Source: an uncultured Prevotella sp.
Lineage (GTDB): Bacteria; Bacteroidota; Bacteroidia; Bacteroidales; Bacteroidaceae
Assembly: GCA_946409435.1 (NCBI GenBank)
Contig: CAMJWJ010000009.1
Location: forward strand, 1-37,584
Direction: 5' to 3'
DNA length: 37,584 bases
Below are positions 9,468-18,555 of the stretch, one piece after another; the stretch's first letter is position 1, and each line of letters begins with the position of its first letter. Position numbers and translations under genes: made by a program. The notes under the pieces are model-generated. The model was given only the letters and a program-made list of their open reading frames with translations, was not told the origin of the DNA and ran no database searches.

Positions 9468-11861
9468 ATGAAAAGACTGATGATGCCCCTCTTGCTGACC
9501 CTTGTCGCGATGGCAGGACAGGCGAAAGGAAAAGAAGTCGTGTGGGAACAGCCCACGACAACGTTTGGTACGAGTTACGGCGACGGGTACTTCAACCTCG
9601 TCCTTGACGTGACGAAGGTGGTGCTGACGGCCGATGAGACGGTGGTGCACATCACTGCCCGGCAGCGGTCCGACTACCCAGAGCATACATGGTTCCAGTT
9701 TGCTGGCGACACCTACCTGCTGGTGGACGGCCAGCGTTACACCCTCGTGTCTGCCGATGGCATAGAACTCAACAAGCATGTCGTGACCGGGAAGAACGGC
9801 AAGCGTGACATGGCGTTCCACTTCCCGCCGCTGCCGAAAGGCACTACGTCGTTCGACTTCATCGAGGGCGACGGACAAGGTGCTTTCCAAATCAAGGGCA
9901 TCAGACCCGTAGAGGAGCGCTGGAAGCAGCTGTTCCCTTCCTATTGGCGCGACAGCCAGGGTGACTGGAAGATCGCCTTCCTCGACGACTGCGCCATCTA
10001 CGACTGCCGCTTCTGGAGCTACACGCAACGTGACGTGAACCAGAAGACTGGCGAGGCCACGCTGGTGATGACCAACGGCAGCGACGAGCTGAGGGTCATT
10101 GTCGGCAAGGACAAGAAAGGTACGCGTACCATACAGATTGGACAGCAGAAGGCCGTGTATTCCATGATTACCAGCCGTTTCCTGCCTGACTATCCCACGA
10201 AGGACACCCGTACCGACTTTGTGGACACTGGCTACAAGACGGACACCGTGACCGTGGTGGGCTGGATCAAGGACATGCCGGAGCACTTCAAGAAGGAGAA
10301 GACTTTCAGATTCGGCTACGAGGACCTCTATACCGACAATCAGGAAGAGGTCTTTGCCCTTCTGGACGAGCAGGGACGCTTCAGCGTGAAGATACCTGTT
10401 CTGAACAGCACCGAGTTCTTCTGCGACTGGAGCCGCTGTTTCATACGTACCATGCTGGAGCCGGGCAAGACGTACTTCCTGCTCTACGACTTCAAGGAGG
10501 GTCGCCGCTACTTCATGGGCGACGATTGCCGTCTGCAGAACGAACTCTTCAAGTATCCCCTTGACTGGAACACGGTCGAGATGTATGAGGGACAGGAAAA
10601 TGCCGGCAAGGGTGCTGCGGAACTCTTCGACCCGTACATCGCCTCGGTGGACAGTCTTCTGAAGACGCAGTATGCCTACATCGACGCACTCTGCGAACAG
10701 CATCCCACGCTTTCCACCCGTTTCAATGTCTTCAGAAAAGGCAACACGCTGATGCAGCAGGCTCGTTCCTTCGGCCAGGCGCGCTTCCGTGTCAAGGGTA
10801 TGCAGTTGTCCGACCGTGCCCGCCGCTATGCCTACGACACGTTCTGGACGAAGATAGAGACGCCCTACACGCTGTACCGCGGTCTGAGCAGTTTCATGCG
10901 CGACTACTTCGACGATGCTACAAGGGCACGCAACGCCGTGATTTCATACAATTTGGCTGACCATTACAAGGAATTTGCCACAAACGACGAAGAGCTGGCC
11001 CTGCTCACCCGTTGGAAGAAATGGATTGACGAGGTGACACCCATCATCGAGGCACAGCCCACCATGGATGCAAAGATACGCAAGTCGCAGGAACTCGATT
11101 CGCTGAATGCCGACCTGGCGAAAGCGGTGGAGAAGATTGTTCAAAGGCCGCAATCTGCAAAGATTGTCAATAGCGGGATGCTTGTTAACGAACTGAAAGT
11201 ACACCGCGCCACCCTCGACTCGCTTGGTGCCGCCCCGTTCATCAAGAATCTCTGGCTCACCCGTCGGGTGCTGTCATTTATTGAGCATGAGCGCTTGTCG
11301 CTGCAGCCCAGCGTGATGGACTTGGTGAAAGCCTCAATCAGCGATGCTGCCGGCCTCGCAATGATTGAACAGCAGAACGACTTCTACCTTGCTCTGGAGA
11401 ACCGTGAGTTCGACAAGCTGGTGCTGAAGTCGTCGGACAACCTTGCCGGCCTGAGCGAGGGCGAGGCCCTGTTGCAGAAACTCGTCGAACCCTACAAAGG
11501 AAAGTTCGTGCTGTTAGACATCTGGGGGACGTGGTGCGGTCCGTGCAAGGAGGCCCTCTCGCACTCCACCGAGCAGTATGCCCGGCTCAAGGACTTCGAC
11601 ATCCAATATCTCTATCTTGCCAACCGCAGCCCGCAGGCCTCGTGGGAGAATGTCATCAAGGAGTATAACGTCAGCGGTCCCAATGTGGCTCACTACAACC
11701 TGCCCGAAGCGCAGCAGTCCGCCATCGAGCGCTACCTGAACGTCAACAGCTGGCCTACCTATAAACTCTTCGACCGTGAAGGCCGTCTGCTTGACCTGAA
11801 GGTCGACCCGCACCACCTCTACGACCTGGCGCGCCTATTGGAACAGCTGTCGGGCAAGTAG
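9468..11861 (+). CDS. Large secreted TlpA/thioredoxin-like protein (start trimmed)
   Basis: Signal peptide MKRLMMPLLLTLVAMAGQAKG; C-terminal LLDIWGTWCGPCKEALSHS thioredoxin CxxC motif. Confidence 0.8.
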   Translation: MKRLMMPLLLTLVAMAGQAKGKEVVWEQPTTTFGTSYGDGYFNLVLDVTKVVLTADETVVHITARQRSDYPEHTWFQFAGDTYLLVDGQRYTLVSADGIELNKHVVTGKNGKRDMAFHFPPLPKGTTSFDFIEGDGQGAFQIKGIRPVEERWKQLFPSYWRDSQGDWKIAFLDDCAIYDCRFWSYTQRDVNQKTGEATLVMTNGSDELRVIVGKDKKGTRTIQIGQQKAVYSMITSRFLPDYPTKDTRTDFVDTGYKTDTVTVVGWIKDMPEHFKKEKTFRFGYEDLYTDNQEEVFALLDEQGRFSVKIPVLNSTEFFCDWSRCFIRTMLEPGKTYFLLYDFKEGRRYFMGDDCRLQNELFKYPLDWNTVEMYEGQENAGKGAAELFDPYIASVDSLLKTQYAYIDALCEQHPTLSTRFNVFRKGNTLMQQARSFGQARFRVKGMQLSDRARRYAYDTFWTKIETPYTLYRGLSSFMRDYFDDATRARNAVISYNLADHYKEFATNDEELALLTRWKKWIDEVTPIIEAQPTMDAKIRKSQELDSLNADLAKAVEKIVQRPQSAKIVNSGMLVNELKVHRATLDSLGAAPFIKNLWLTRRVLSFIEHERLSLQPSVMDLVKASISDAAGLAMIEQQNDFYLALENREFDKLVLKSSDNLAGLSEGEALLQKLVEPYKGKFVLLDIWGTWCGPCKEALSHSTEQYARLKDFDIQYLYLANRSPQASWENVIKEYNVSGPNVAHYNLPEAQQSAIERYLNVNSWPTYKLFDREGRLLDLKVDPHHLYDLARLLEQLSGK

Positions 11862-11873
11862 CCTCGCTTAAAT

Positions 11874-11922
11874 AACTATGAATTATGAACTATGAACTAT
11901 GAATTATGAACTATGAACTGTC
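11874..11922. repeat. Degenerate 7-nt tandem array (AACTATG/AATTATG x6 plus partial)
   Basis: AACTATG AATTATG AACTATG AACTATG AATTATG AACTATG AACTGTC. Confidence 0.93.
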
Positions 11923-11934
11923 CATTAGTTGCCG

Positions 11935-12924
11935 CTAATCGTCCATCGGGTAGCGGACGCCCCACTCTCGGCGCAGGTCGTCCATGAGCTGCATGACGTA
12001 CAGCGTCTCGTCGAGCGGCATCTCGCGAGGCTCCAGCAGTCCGTCCAGCAAGGCTTGCCGACAGGCCGTGAATTCATACTCGTAGCCAGTAATCTGTTGC
12101 GGCACGTGGATGTCCTCTACAAACTCACGGTCGTGGGTGTTCACGGTGATGCGCTGCGGGTTGTTGATGTTATCGATAATCAGATTACCCTCCGTGCCGG
12201 CGATGACCCCGATATTGTCGCCCACACAGCATGCCGACGACTGCACGTTGGCCAGCACGCCACCCTCGAGCACTATGCTGATGGCATTGGTGAGGTCCAT
12301 GCCCGTGTCGCTCTTGACGCATTGCGAGAGGATACGCTCAATCCGGCCGTCGCAGAACATGCGGACGAAGTTCAGTGCATAGACCCCCAGGTCGAGCAAC
12401 GCACCGCCGCAGAGGTCGGGGCGCATGATGCGCGGCTTAGGCCCCATCGAGTAACCCAGTGTGGCAGTGATGAGCCTCGGCGTGCCGATGCGCCCGTCGG
12501 CTATCAACCCTCTGACGATGCCGACGGCAGGCTGATAGCGTGTCCAGATGGCTTCAGCCAAGAATATCTGTCGCTCGTGGGCCAGCGACACAATCTCCTT
12601 TGCCTGCCGCAGGTTGGCCATGAAGGCCTTCTCCACCAGGCAAGGCTTGCCGGCCAGCAGAGCCTCGCGGGTCACGTCGTAGTGGTGAGAGTGAGGCGTG
12701 GCGACATAGACGAGGTCCACCTCTGGGTCGGCTATCAGTTCGGCATACGAGCCGTAAGCCTTTCGCATGTTCCATTTCCGTGCAAAGGCCTCAGCCTTCT
12801 CCTGGGAGCGTGATCCGATGGCATAAGCCTCACAAAGGTCCAGTCCGTTCAGGGTGATGGCAGCCTTCTCGGCTATCCATCCAGCGCCGACGATGCCGAC
12901 GCGCATGATGTCATTTGCATTCAT
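11935..12924 (-). CDS. Gfo/Idh/MocA family oxidoreductase
   Basis: MRVGIVGAGWIAEKAAITL Rossmann motif; DLVYVATPHSHHYDVTREALLAGKPCLVEKAF. Confidence 0.92.
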   Translation of the reverse strand: MNANDIMRVGIVGAGWIAEKAAITLNGLDLCEAYAIGSRSQEKAEAFARKWNMRKAYGSYAELIADPEVDLVYVATPHSHHYDVTREALLAGKPCLVEKAFMANLRQAKEIVSLAHERQIFLAEAIWTRYQPAVGIVRGLIADGRIGTPRLITATLGYSMGPKPRIMRPDLCGGALLDLGVYALNFVRMFCDGRIERILSQCVKSDTGMDLTNAISIVLEGGVLANVQSSACCVGDNIGVIAGTEGNLIIDNINNPQRITVNTHDREFVEDIHVPQQITGYEYEFTACRQALLDGLLEPREMPLDETLYVMQLMDDLRREWGVRYPMDD

Positions 12925-13061
12925 CCGTTTATTGGTTTGTTGGCTTCTCTTTAGACGATGGGCGAAGACGATGGTTTAATAATCTTTAACGGGAAATTTT
13001 CCCGGTAATTGCGGGATTTTTTCCTGCCAGTGTCGTACCCCAAAGAATTTTTTTTGTTGCA

Positions 13062-13136
13062 AATCTGCCACTTCTGCACCACTCGCTGACAATCAGTCGG
13101 TTAAGCGGAGCAGATAGGGTGCAGTAGTGACAGATT
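13062..13136 (-). repeat. Imperfect inverted repeat element, copy A
   Basis: AATCTGCCACTTCTGCACC (13062-13080) against GGTGCAGTAGTGACAGATT (13118-13136), 17/19 complementary; related in reverse orientation to copy B at 14307. Confidence 0.8.
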
Positions 13137-13202
13137 CGTTGTAAAAGCTTGCCTTTTTGCACTTTTAACGCACAAATGGCTCGTCATTCAAAATAAAAAT
13201 CG

Positions 13203-13210
13203 TAACTTTG
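13203..13210 (+). promoter_or_regulatory. -7 box TAACTTTG upstream of licD-like gene
   Basis: TAnnTTTG match about 45 nt upstream of the ATG at 13255. Confidence 0.6.
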
Positions 13211-13254
13211 TAGCCGATGAAGATTTAGAATGAATTAATAATAATATGTAGATT

Positions 13255-14070
13255 ATGATTTCTGAAGAATTACATTCCCAATTAAGGCAGAAGTATAATC
13301 CTGATGGCTCTAACAGACGATTGTCTCAGTTACGCATGGTGGAGTTGTTGAGTTTTTTGGATTCTTTCTGCCATAAAAACAATATTGATTATTGGATTGA
13401 TAGCGGGACATTATTAGGGGCTGTACGACACGGCGGATTTATTCCATGGGATGATGACACAGATGTCTGTATGAGAAGAAAAGATTATCTGAAGTTTGTG
13501 AAGTTGTTTGGAAACAACCAATATGGCGATTTCGTCCTGCAAACTCATCGTAATGATAAAGGTTATTTTCGTTTTTGGAGCGTTGTAAGAGATTTAAAGA
13601 CGGAGTATGTTCATAGTGACGATATGCCATGTGAGCAAATGTTAAAATTCAGGGGCTTACAAATAGATATCTTTCCGGTAATTGACAGATATACTACTTG
13701 GTCTGTTAAGATTGCGAGAGCTTTCTCCTGGAGGGTTAATTATTATTATGTTAAGGAAGCGCATTCCAAATATCATTTGTATACAAAGTTATTCTATTTT
13801 TTAAGTAATAATATTGTTTTTCCGCTGCTAAGACTCTTCTTTCGGAAAAAGCAAGACAAACTGATTTGCGATTATGGAGTGGGATTCTACCATGAAAACC
13901 GAAATATAAATCATGTCTTTCCGCTCTCAAGAATAAAGTTTGAAGATGTTGAATTAAATTGCCCCAATAATCCGGCAGCCTATTGTGAACTGTTATATGG
14001 CAAGGATTTTATGGAAATGCCAAAAGATGATTTGATATATGATCATCATACAACAGTATTGTTTAGATGA
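13255..14070 (+). CDS. LicD family (phosphorylcholine transferase-like) protein
   Basis: YWIDSGTLLGAVRHGGFIPWDDDTDVCMRRKDYLKF, the LicD nucleotidyltransferase signature; strongly AT-rich. Confidence 0.92.
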   Translation: MISEELHSQLRQKYNPDGSNRRLSQLRMVELLSFLDSFCHKNNIDYWIDSGTLLGAVRHGGFIPWDDDTDVCMRRKDYLKFVKLFGNNQYGDFVLQTHRNDKGYFRFWSVVRDLKTEYVHSDDMPCEQMLKFRGLQIDIFPVIDRYTTWSVKIARAFSWRVNYYYVKEAHSKYHLYTKLFYFLSNNIVFPLLRLFFRKKQDKLICDYGVGFYHENRNINHVFPLSRIKFEDVELNCPNNPAAYCELLYGKDFMEMPKDDLIYDHHTTVLFR

Positions 14071-14090
14071 TAATGGCTATTATAAAAATT

Positions 14091-14149
14091 TTCCCACGGT
14101 GGGAATAAAACTTTCCCACGGTGGGAAAAAATTTTTCCCACGTTGGGAA
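14091..14149. repeat. Three TTCCCAC-G-GTGGGAA palindromes spaced exactly 22 bp
   Basis: TTCCCACGGTGGGAA at 14091-14105 and 14113-14127; TTCCCACGTTGGGAA at 14135-14149. Confidence 0.95.
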
Positions 14150-14306
14150 TGCTAAAGAGTTGCATAGTTATTGACTTTTCCGCGTTGAAAAAACGCCAGC
14201 GTACACGTCAGCTGAAGCCGAGCTGTAAGCAAAGACTCAGAGATAGCCACTCTCTGCAATCACTTTTTGTCGAAAATAGGGATCTGAAATGTTAAAATCC
14301 GGCAAT

Positions 14307-14390
14307 ATCTGTCACCACTGCACCCATTCTGCACCCAGCTAACAGATTGATGTACATGAGGTTAACATGATGGGTGTAGAGGTGCAGTAG
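14307..14390 (+). repeat. Repeat element, copy B (related to copy A, opposite orientation)
   Basis: ATCTGTCACCACTGCACCCATTCTGCACC aligns to the reverse complement of copy A, ATCTGTCACTACTGCACCCTATCTGCTCC. Confidence 0.7.
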
Positions 14391-14521
14391 AATTGAAAAA
14401 AATCAGTATATGCCGTACAAACCGTAGATGCCCACCATCATGGTGCTGATAGATCTTGTTACTGAGTTTCGGAAATGAAAAGAAAAACAAGTTTTCCTTT
14501 TGCATTTCGTTCAACTTTTCG

Positions 14522-14529
14522 TAACTTTG
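14522..14529 (+). promoter_or_regulatory. -7 box TAACTTTG upstream of methyltransferase
   Basis: TAnnTTTG match 23 nt upstream of the ATG at 14552. Confidence 0.6.
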
Positions 14530-14551
14530 CAGCCGTAAAGAAGAATCGATA

Positions 14552-15346
14552 ATGAGAGATTTGTTTGAGAATCAATTTCCTGTTCAGAATAAGAGGACAC
14601 AAGGTGGTGTAGCTACCTCTCATGTAGTCTGTTCGGCCTACATAGACAACAACGATGAGGTTTTTAAAGACATTTTAAAGCTGTTTGTCAAGGAAGGCAG
14701 CACGATTGCAGACGTGACTTTCGGGCTGGGTGTGTTTTGGAACAAAGTTGACACATCCAAATATAATATCTTGCCTTCTGACTTGTATCTCAAACCAGAA
14801 ACCGTCCAAAGATACTCAGAACTGAAGCCGCGTGGCGGCATCAATTGTAAGCATTTGCCCTACGGCAACACCTCCTTAGATGCCGTGGTTTTCGATCCGC
14901 CATATATGGAGAGCTTCTACAGAGACCAGACAGACCAAATCGGTGGTACGGGTACACACTTCTCTTTCAGGAGAGCTTATTCTTCAGGCAAAGGTGATGA
15001 AAAGGCTGAAGTGGCAAAATACCACGATGCCGTTACTGAAATGTATATAAAGTCAGGTGCTGAGGCTTTCAGAGTGCTTAAAGACAATGGTATCTATATT
15101 GTGAAATGTCAGGATGAGGTTTGTGCCAATAAACAAAGGCTGACTCATGTGGAGATTATTACGGGATTTGAGCAATTGGGTTTTTATTGTGAAGACATAT
15201 TTATTGTTGTACGTACCAATAGGCCTGTCATAAGCAGATTGAAGAAACAGGTTCATGCTAGAAAGAACCATTCTTATTTTTTGATCTTCAGGAAAATGAA
15301 GTCAAAGATATCAAATATTATAACAATAGAGAAAGGAGAGGCTTAA
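14552..15346 (+). CDS. DNA methyltransferase (N4/N6 class, DPPY motif), putative type II R-M component
   Basis: [19 protein letters not shown] and [21 protein letters not shown]; adjacent convergent nuclease-like and XRE genes. Confidence 0.8.
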   Translation: MRDLFENQFPVQNKRTQGGVATSHVVCSAYIDNNDEVFKDILKLFVKEGSTIADVTFGLGVFWNKVDTSKYNILPSDLYLKPETVQRYSELKPRGGINCKHLPYGNTSLDAVVFDPPYMESFYRDQTDQIGGTGTHFSFRRAYSSGKGDEKAEVAKYHDAVTEMYIKSGAEAFRVLKDNGIYIVKCQDEVCANKQRLTHVEIITGFEQLGFYCEDIFIVVRTNRPVISRLKKQVHARKNHSYFLIFRKMKSKISNIITIEKGEA

Positions 15347-15356
15347 CCTCTCCTTT
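15332..15356. terminator. Bidirectional terminator-like hairpin over the overlapping stop codons
   Basis: AAAGGAGAGG-CTTAA-CCTCTCCTTT, 10-bp stem; the loop TTAA contains both TAA stops; T-run follows on the + strand. Confidence 0.75.
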
Positions 15357-15966
15357 TTTCTATCAGATAGTCCATTAAAGAACAGATATCTGAGGTAAAG
15401 ATTCCTTCAATAGGATATGTGATAGAGACGGATGTCTTCATAAGATACTTTTGGCAATTCTTCGGTATAGGATTCTTCTTACTGCCTTTACCTGAATGTG
15501 GTATCTGCTCGTTCAATGCAAAGGCGAACTCCCATCTCTTGTTGAACATATACATGTTGACGGCGAGGATATCAAAATCTCCATATTGCAAACAGGTTGT
15601 TGTTACAGTCTTTCCATTTGGTAATACAATGGGACGGCAGTCGGATGCATCGCATTGCACGGTGGCTTGAAAGTCAATGTCTTTTCTTTTCTGTGGGACT
15701 TTGATAGAGTTTGTCTGCAGGGATTTTACTTCTATTTTGAATGTGTGTCCCCTGTACTCAATAGGTAGGTCGTATTTCTGGGTTCTGTCATGGTCGTCAG
15801 GCTTTGGGAGAACAGCAATTTGCTCGTTTCCTGCTAATATCCCCCTCAGTTTTATCTCACCTAAATAGCCGATGATAGTTCCTCTGAGGCTTGGATTCTC
15901 TTTCAATACTGCATCTAACTCTTCTACTGTTATAGACAACTCGTCTAAAAATGTCTTGTTACTCAT
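15343..15966 (-). CDS. Putative type II restriction endonuclease (PD-(D/E)xK-like)
   Basis: [21 protein letters not shown] gives a D...ExK arrangement; [12 protein letters not shown] helix; position next to methyltransferase and XRE gene. Start trimmed to [10 protein letters not shown]. Confidence 0.65.
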   Translation of the reverse strand: MSNKTFLDELSITVEELDAVLKENPSLRGTIIGYLGEIKLRGILAGNEQIAVLPKPDDHDRTQKYDLPIEYRGHTFKIEVKSLQTNSIKVPQKRKDIDFQATVQCDASDCRPIVLPNGKTVTTTCLQYGDFDILAVNMYMFNKRWEFAFALNEQIPHSGKGSKKNPIPKNCQKYLMKTSVSITYPIEGIFTSDICSLMDYLIEKRRG

Positions 15967-15973
15967 ATTTATG

Positions 15974-16267
15974 CTATTTTGAACTTTCTTGATAACGGAT
16001 GATTGCATTTACAACTTCCCTCACCGAAAAATCTTCCAAACTATCATTTTCGAGGAATAGAACTTTTTCTATATTAACTCCAAGTGAGTCACAAATGGTT
16101 ACTATTTGCTTAATCGTATATTTATGGGGCTGCTTGTAGCTGTCAATATTCCCCATCTGTCCTGGGCTTATGTCAAGCAACTTTGCAAATGCCAGTTGCG
16201 TTATACCTTTTTCCTCACGAATGCTTTTGATTCTGTTAATGACCTTTTGTTGATATTCTGTTTTCAT
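15974..16267 (-). CDS. XRE/HTH_3 transcriptional regulator, putative R-M controller (start trimmed to MKTEYQQK)
   Basis: VINRIKSIREEKGITQLAFAKLLDISPGQMGNIDSYKQPHKYTIKQIVTICDSLGV; the -7 box at 16289-16296 argues against the upstream ATG at 16291. Confidence 0.82.
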   Translation of the reverse strand: MKTEYQQKVINRIKSIREEKGITQLAFAKLLDISPGQMGNIDSYKQPHKYTIKQIVTICDSLGVNIEKVLFLENDSLEDFSVREVVNAIIRYQESSK

Positions 16268-16288
16268 TCTGTTTCGCATTTTACTTTG

Positions 16289-16296
16289 CAAAGATA
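16289..16296 (-). promoter_or_regulatory. -7 box TATCTTTG for XRE-nuclease operon
   Basis: Reverse complement of CAAAGATA. Confidence 0.6.
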
Positions 16297-16300
16297 ATGT

Positions 16301-16337
16301 AATACTCTCAAAATGAGTTTCTCATTTTGAGAGTATT
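16301..16337. promoter_or_regulatory. Perfect 17-bp inverted repeat, candidate controller-protein operator
   Basis: AATACTCTCAAAATGAG-TTT-CTCATTTTGAGAGTATT, just upstream of the XRE -7 box. Confidence 0.8.
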
Positions 16338-16472
16338 TGAGGCTTTATTTCAATCCTTCTATGAATCATGGATTACTCTTTTGCCAAAAGGTGCATAGTA
16401 CGAGCCAACCCAATGTTTCGACAATAAAAACAAAAAAACAGATTTTTGTTTTGTATTGTTCTCACTTATTCG

Positions 16473-16480
16473 TAACTTTG
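16473..16480 (+). promoter_or_regulatory. -7 box TAACTTTG upstream of SpoIIE-type phosphatase gene
   Basis: TAnnTTTG match ending 9 nt before the ATG at 16489. Confidence 0.55.
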
Positions 16481-16488
16481 CCACCGTG

Positions 16489-18519
16489 ATGAAGATAGAA
16501 GACAAGGTAAAGAACATACGGCAGGCAGTGCTCGTCGCACTGCTGCTGTCGGCAACTGTCGTACAGGCCGTTGCGGCCGTGGAGCAGACGGCTGCCGACC
16601 ACGAGGACAACGGGCGACAGGAACTGGCTGCCATCGACAGCCTGGAGCGCAGGGGAGAACTGACGGCCGCCATGGCCAACAGCCAACGGGCCGTCTGGCA
16701 TCAGGACCGCTCGCAGCTGCGCACGGCAATCATGTACTACAAGCGGGCACTGGCCACCAACGAACTGATGCACCCCGAGGTGGCTAACTACTATCAGGCA
16801 CTGTACAACCTGGTGATAGCCCTTGACAACACCAACAACATTGACGAGGCCATCAACTATGCCACCAACGGCTATGCACGGGCACGACGGGACACGACGG
16901 CCACCGTGCAGGACTGGGCCAACCAGCTGCTGGCGCAGGTGGGCTGTTGCCAGCTGAAGCTGGGGCGTGACGCAGAGGCGTGGCGTACCCTGCAGCAGGC
17001 CCGTCAGCAGGCCGAGCAGCTGGCCTACCGCCATAAGCAGTCGCCGTACTATGCCACCACGTGTTTTGAAATGGCCAGCATAGTGGCCAACCAGTACCTG
17101 AATGCCTTCAAGTACAACGATGCCCGTCCGTGGGTAGACATGATGAGCCAGTGGCTGCAAAAACTGCACCAGACAGGTGCCGAGCCGGAACTGCTGGAGC
17201 GCTATGCCGCACAGGTGGACATCGACCATGCCATCATCCTCAACCGTACCGGCCAGCATGACCGTGCCGAACAGGTGTACCGCCGTTTCATGGACTCTGA
17301 CTATGCCTCATCATACGGTGGCATATACGACCAGGCCTATTATTTAGAAGTCACCGAACAATGGCCGGCCCTGCTGAAGATGTTGCCCACGATAGAGGCT
17401 TTGGAACTGCAGGAGCAGACGGTGCCTACGCTCGACTACCTGCTGTCGACGCCGTCGACGGCCTTCAAGGCATTGCTGAAGACAGGACACCACGAGGCGG
17501 CACTGCGGAAGGCTGAGGAAATCATCGGACTATTGGACACCGTACGCAGCAACCAACAGAAGAGTGACGCTGCCGAACTGGCCGTCATCTTCGAGACACA
17601 GGAGAAGGATGCCCAGATAGCCCGCCAGCAGGCAGACCTGTCGCGCCAGCAGCTGGTGGCCGGCACCGCCATCTTCATCGTCGTCGTCTTTGGATTGGCC
17701 ATTTTCATCTTCTTCCGCCAGCGGGCAGCAAAGCGCCTCGGAGTGGCACACCAGCAGCTGCAGCAGGCTTACGACCAGCTGGAAGAGACCACCGCCGCCA
17801 AAGAACGCATCGAGAGTGAGCTCCGCATTGCCCGCGACATCCAGATGTCAATGGTGCCACACGTCTTCCCTGATCCTGGCAATGTACGTTTCGACCTGTA
17901 CGCCTCGATGGCTCCTGCCAAGGAGGTGGGCGGCGACCTGTATGGCTACCTGCTCAGCGACGACCGTCTGTACTTCTGCGTCGGCGACGTGTCGGGCAAG
18001 GGCGTTCCTGCATCGCTGTTCATGGCCCAGGCCACCCGCTTGTTCCGTACGCTGGCTGTACAGGGCATGATGCCTGCCGAGATAGCCACCCGCATGAACG
18101 ATGCCCTCTGCGTTGACAATGACGCAGGTATGTTTGTCACCATGTTCATCGGCATGGTCACCCTCTCAACAGGTCATTTCGACTTCTGCAATGCAGGCCA
18201 CAACCCGCCAGTGTTAGGAGCCTCCTTCATGGTGATGGTTCCCAACGCCCCCATCGGTCTCATTCCGGAATTGGAATACCAAGGCGAACAGATAGACAGC
18301 ATCAAGAGCAGACAGCTCTTCATCTATACCGACGGACTCAATGAGGCCGAGAACCAACAGCAGGAACAGTTGGGCGACGACCGCCTGCTGGAATTGCTGC
18401 AACAGGCCGACTGCGTCAGCAGCCGTCAAGTCGTCGAGACACTGCAGCAGGCTGTGGAGCGCCATCGTAACGGTGCAGAACCCAACGACGACCTCACGAT
18501 GATGTGCCTGAGAATCTGA
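16489..18519 (+). CDS. TPR-containing membrane protein with C-terminal SpoIIE/PP2C serine phosphatase domain (RsbU-like)
   Basis: Helical N-half; TM VAGTAIFIVVVFGLAIFIFF; coiled coil; IARDIQMSMVP...AKEVGGDLYGYLL...DVSGKGVPASLFMA...NAGHNPPVL...IYTDGLNEAEN. Confidence 0.9.
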   Translation: MKIEDKVKNIRQAVLVALLLSATVVQAVAAVEQTAADHEDNGRQELAAIDSLERRGELTAAMANSQRAVWHQDRSQLRTAIMYYKRALATNELMHPEVANYYQALYNLVIALDNTNNIDEAINYATNGYARARRDTTATVQDWANQLLAQVGCCQLKLGRDAEAWRTLQQARQQAEQLAYRHKQSPYYATTCFEMASIVANQYLNAFKYNDARPWVDMMSQWLQKLHQTGAEPELLERYAAQVDIDHAIILNRTGQHDRAEQVYRRFMDSDYASSYGGIYDQAYYLEVTEQWPALLKMLPTIEALELQEQTVPTLDYLLSTPSTAFKALLKTGHHEAALRKAEEIIGLLDTVRSNQQKSDAAELAVIFETQEKDAQIARQQADLSRQQLVAGTAIFIVVVFGLAIFIFFRQRAAKRLGVAHQQLQQAYDQLEETTAAKERIESELRIARDIQMSMVPHVFPDPGNVRFDLYASMAPAKEVGGDLYGYLLSDDRLYFCVGDVSGKGVPASLFMAQATRLFRTLAVQGMMPAEIATRMNDALCVDNDAGMFVTMFIGMVTLSTGHFDFCNAGHNPPVLGASFMVMVPNAPIGLIPELEYQGEQIDSIKSRQLFIYTDGLNEAENQQQEQLGDDRLLELLQQADCVSSRQVVETLQQAVERHRNGAEPNDDLTMMCLRI

Positions 18520-18555
18520 TTTGATACAAAGCCGTCAAGTAGAGGAATACGCAAG

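Noticed and set aside
9456-10703. 415-aa minus-strand ORF
   Set aside because: Lies wholly antisense to the TlpA-like gene; lacks recognizable domains; high-GC shadow ORF.
11929-12813. 294-aa plus-strand ORF
   Set aside because: Antisense to the Gfo/Idh/MocA gene, which has clear Rossmann and catalytic motifs.
12996-13012. Short palindrome CGGGAAATTTTCCCG upstream of the LicD gene (approximate position)
   Set aside because: Single copy, common base composition, no linked promoter or gene end to give it meaning.
14091-14149. CRISPR-like array from the TTCCCAC palindromes
   Set aside because: Only three 15-bp palindromes with 7-nt gaps; too short and no cas genes.
15974-16291. Upstream ATG at 16291 as the XRE start
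   Set aside because: It overlaps the predicted -7 box (16289-16296), so a transcript from that promoter would not contain it; MKTEYQQK at 16267 fits better.
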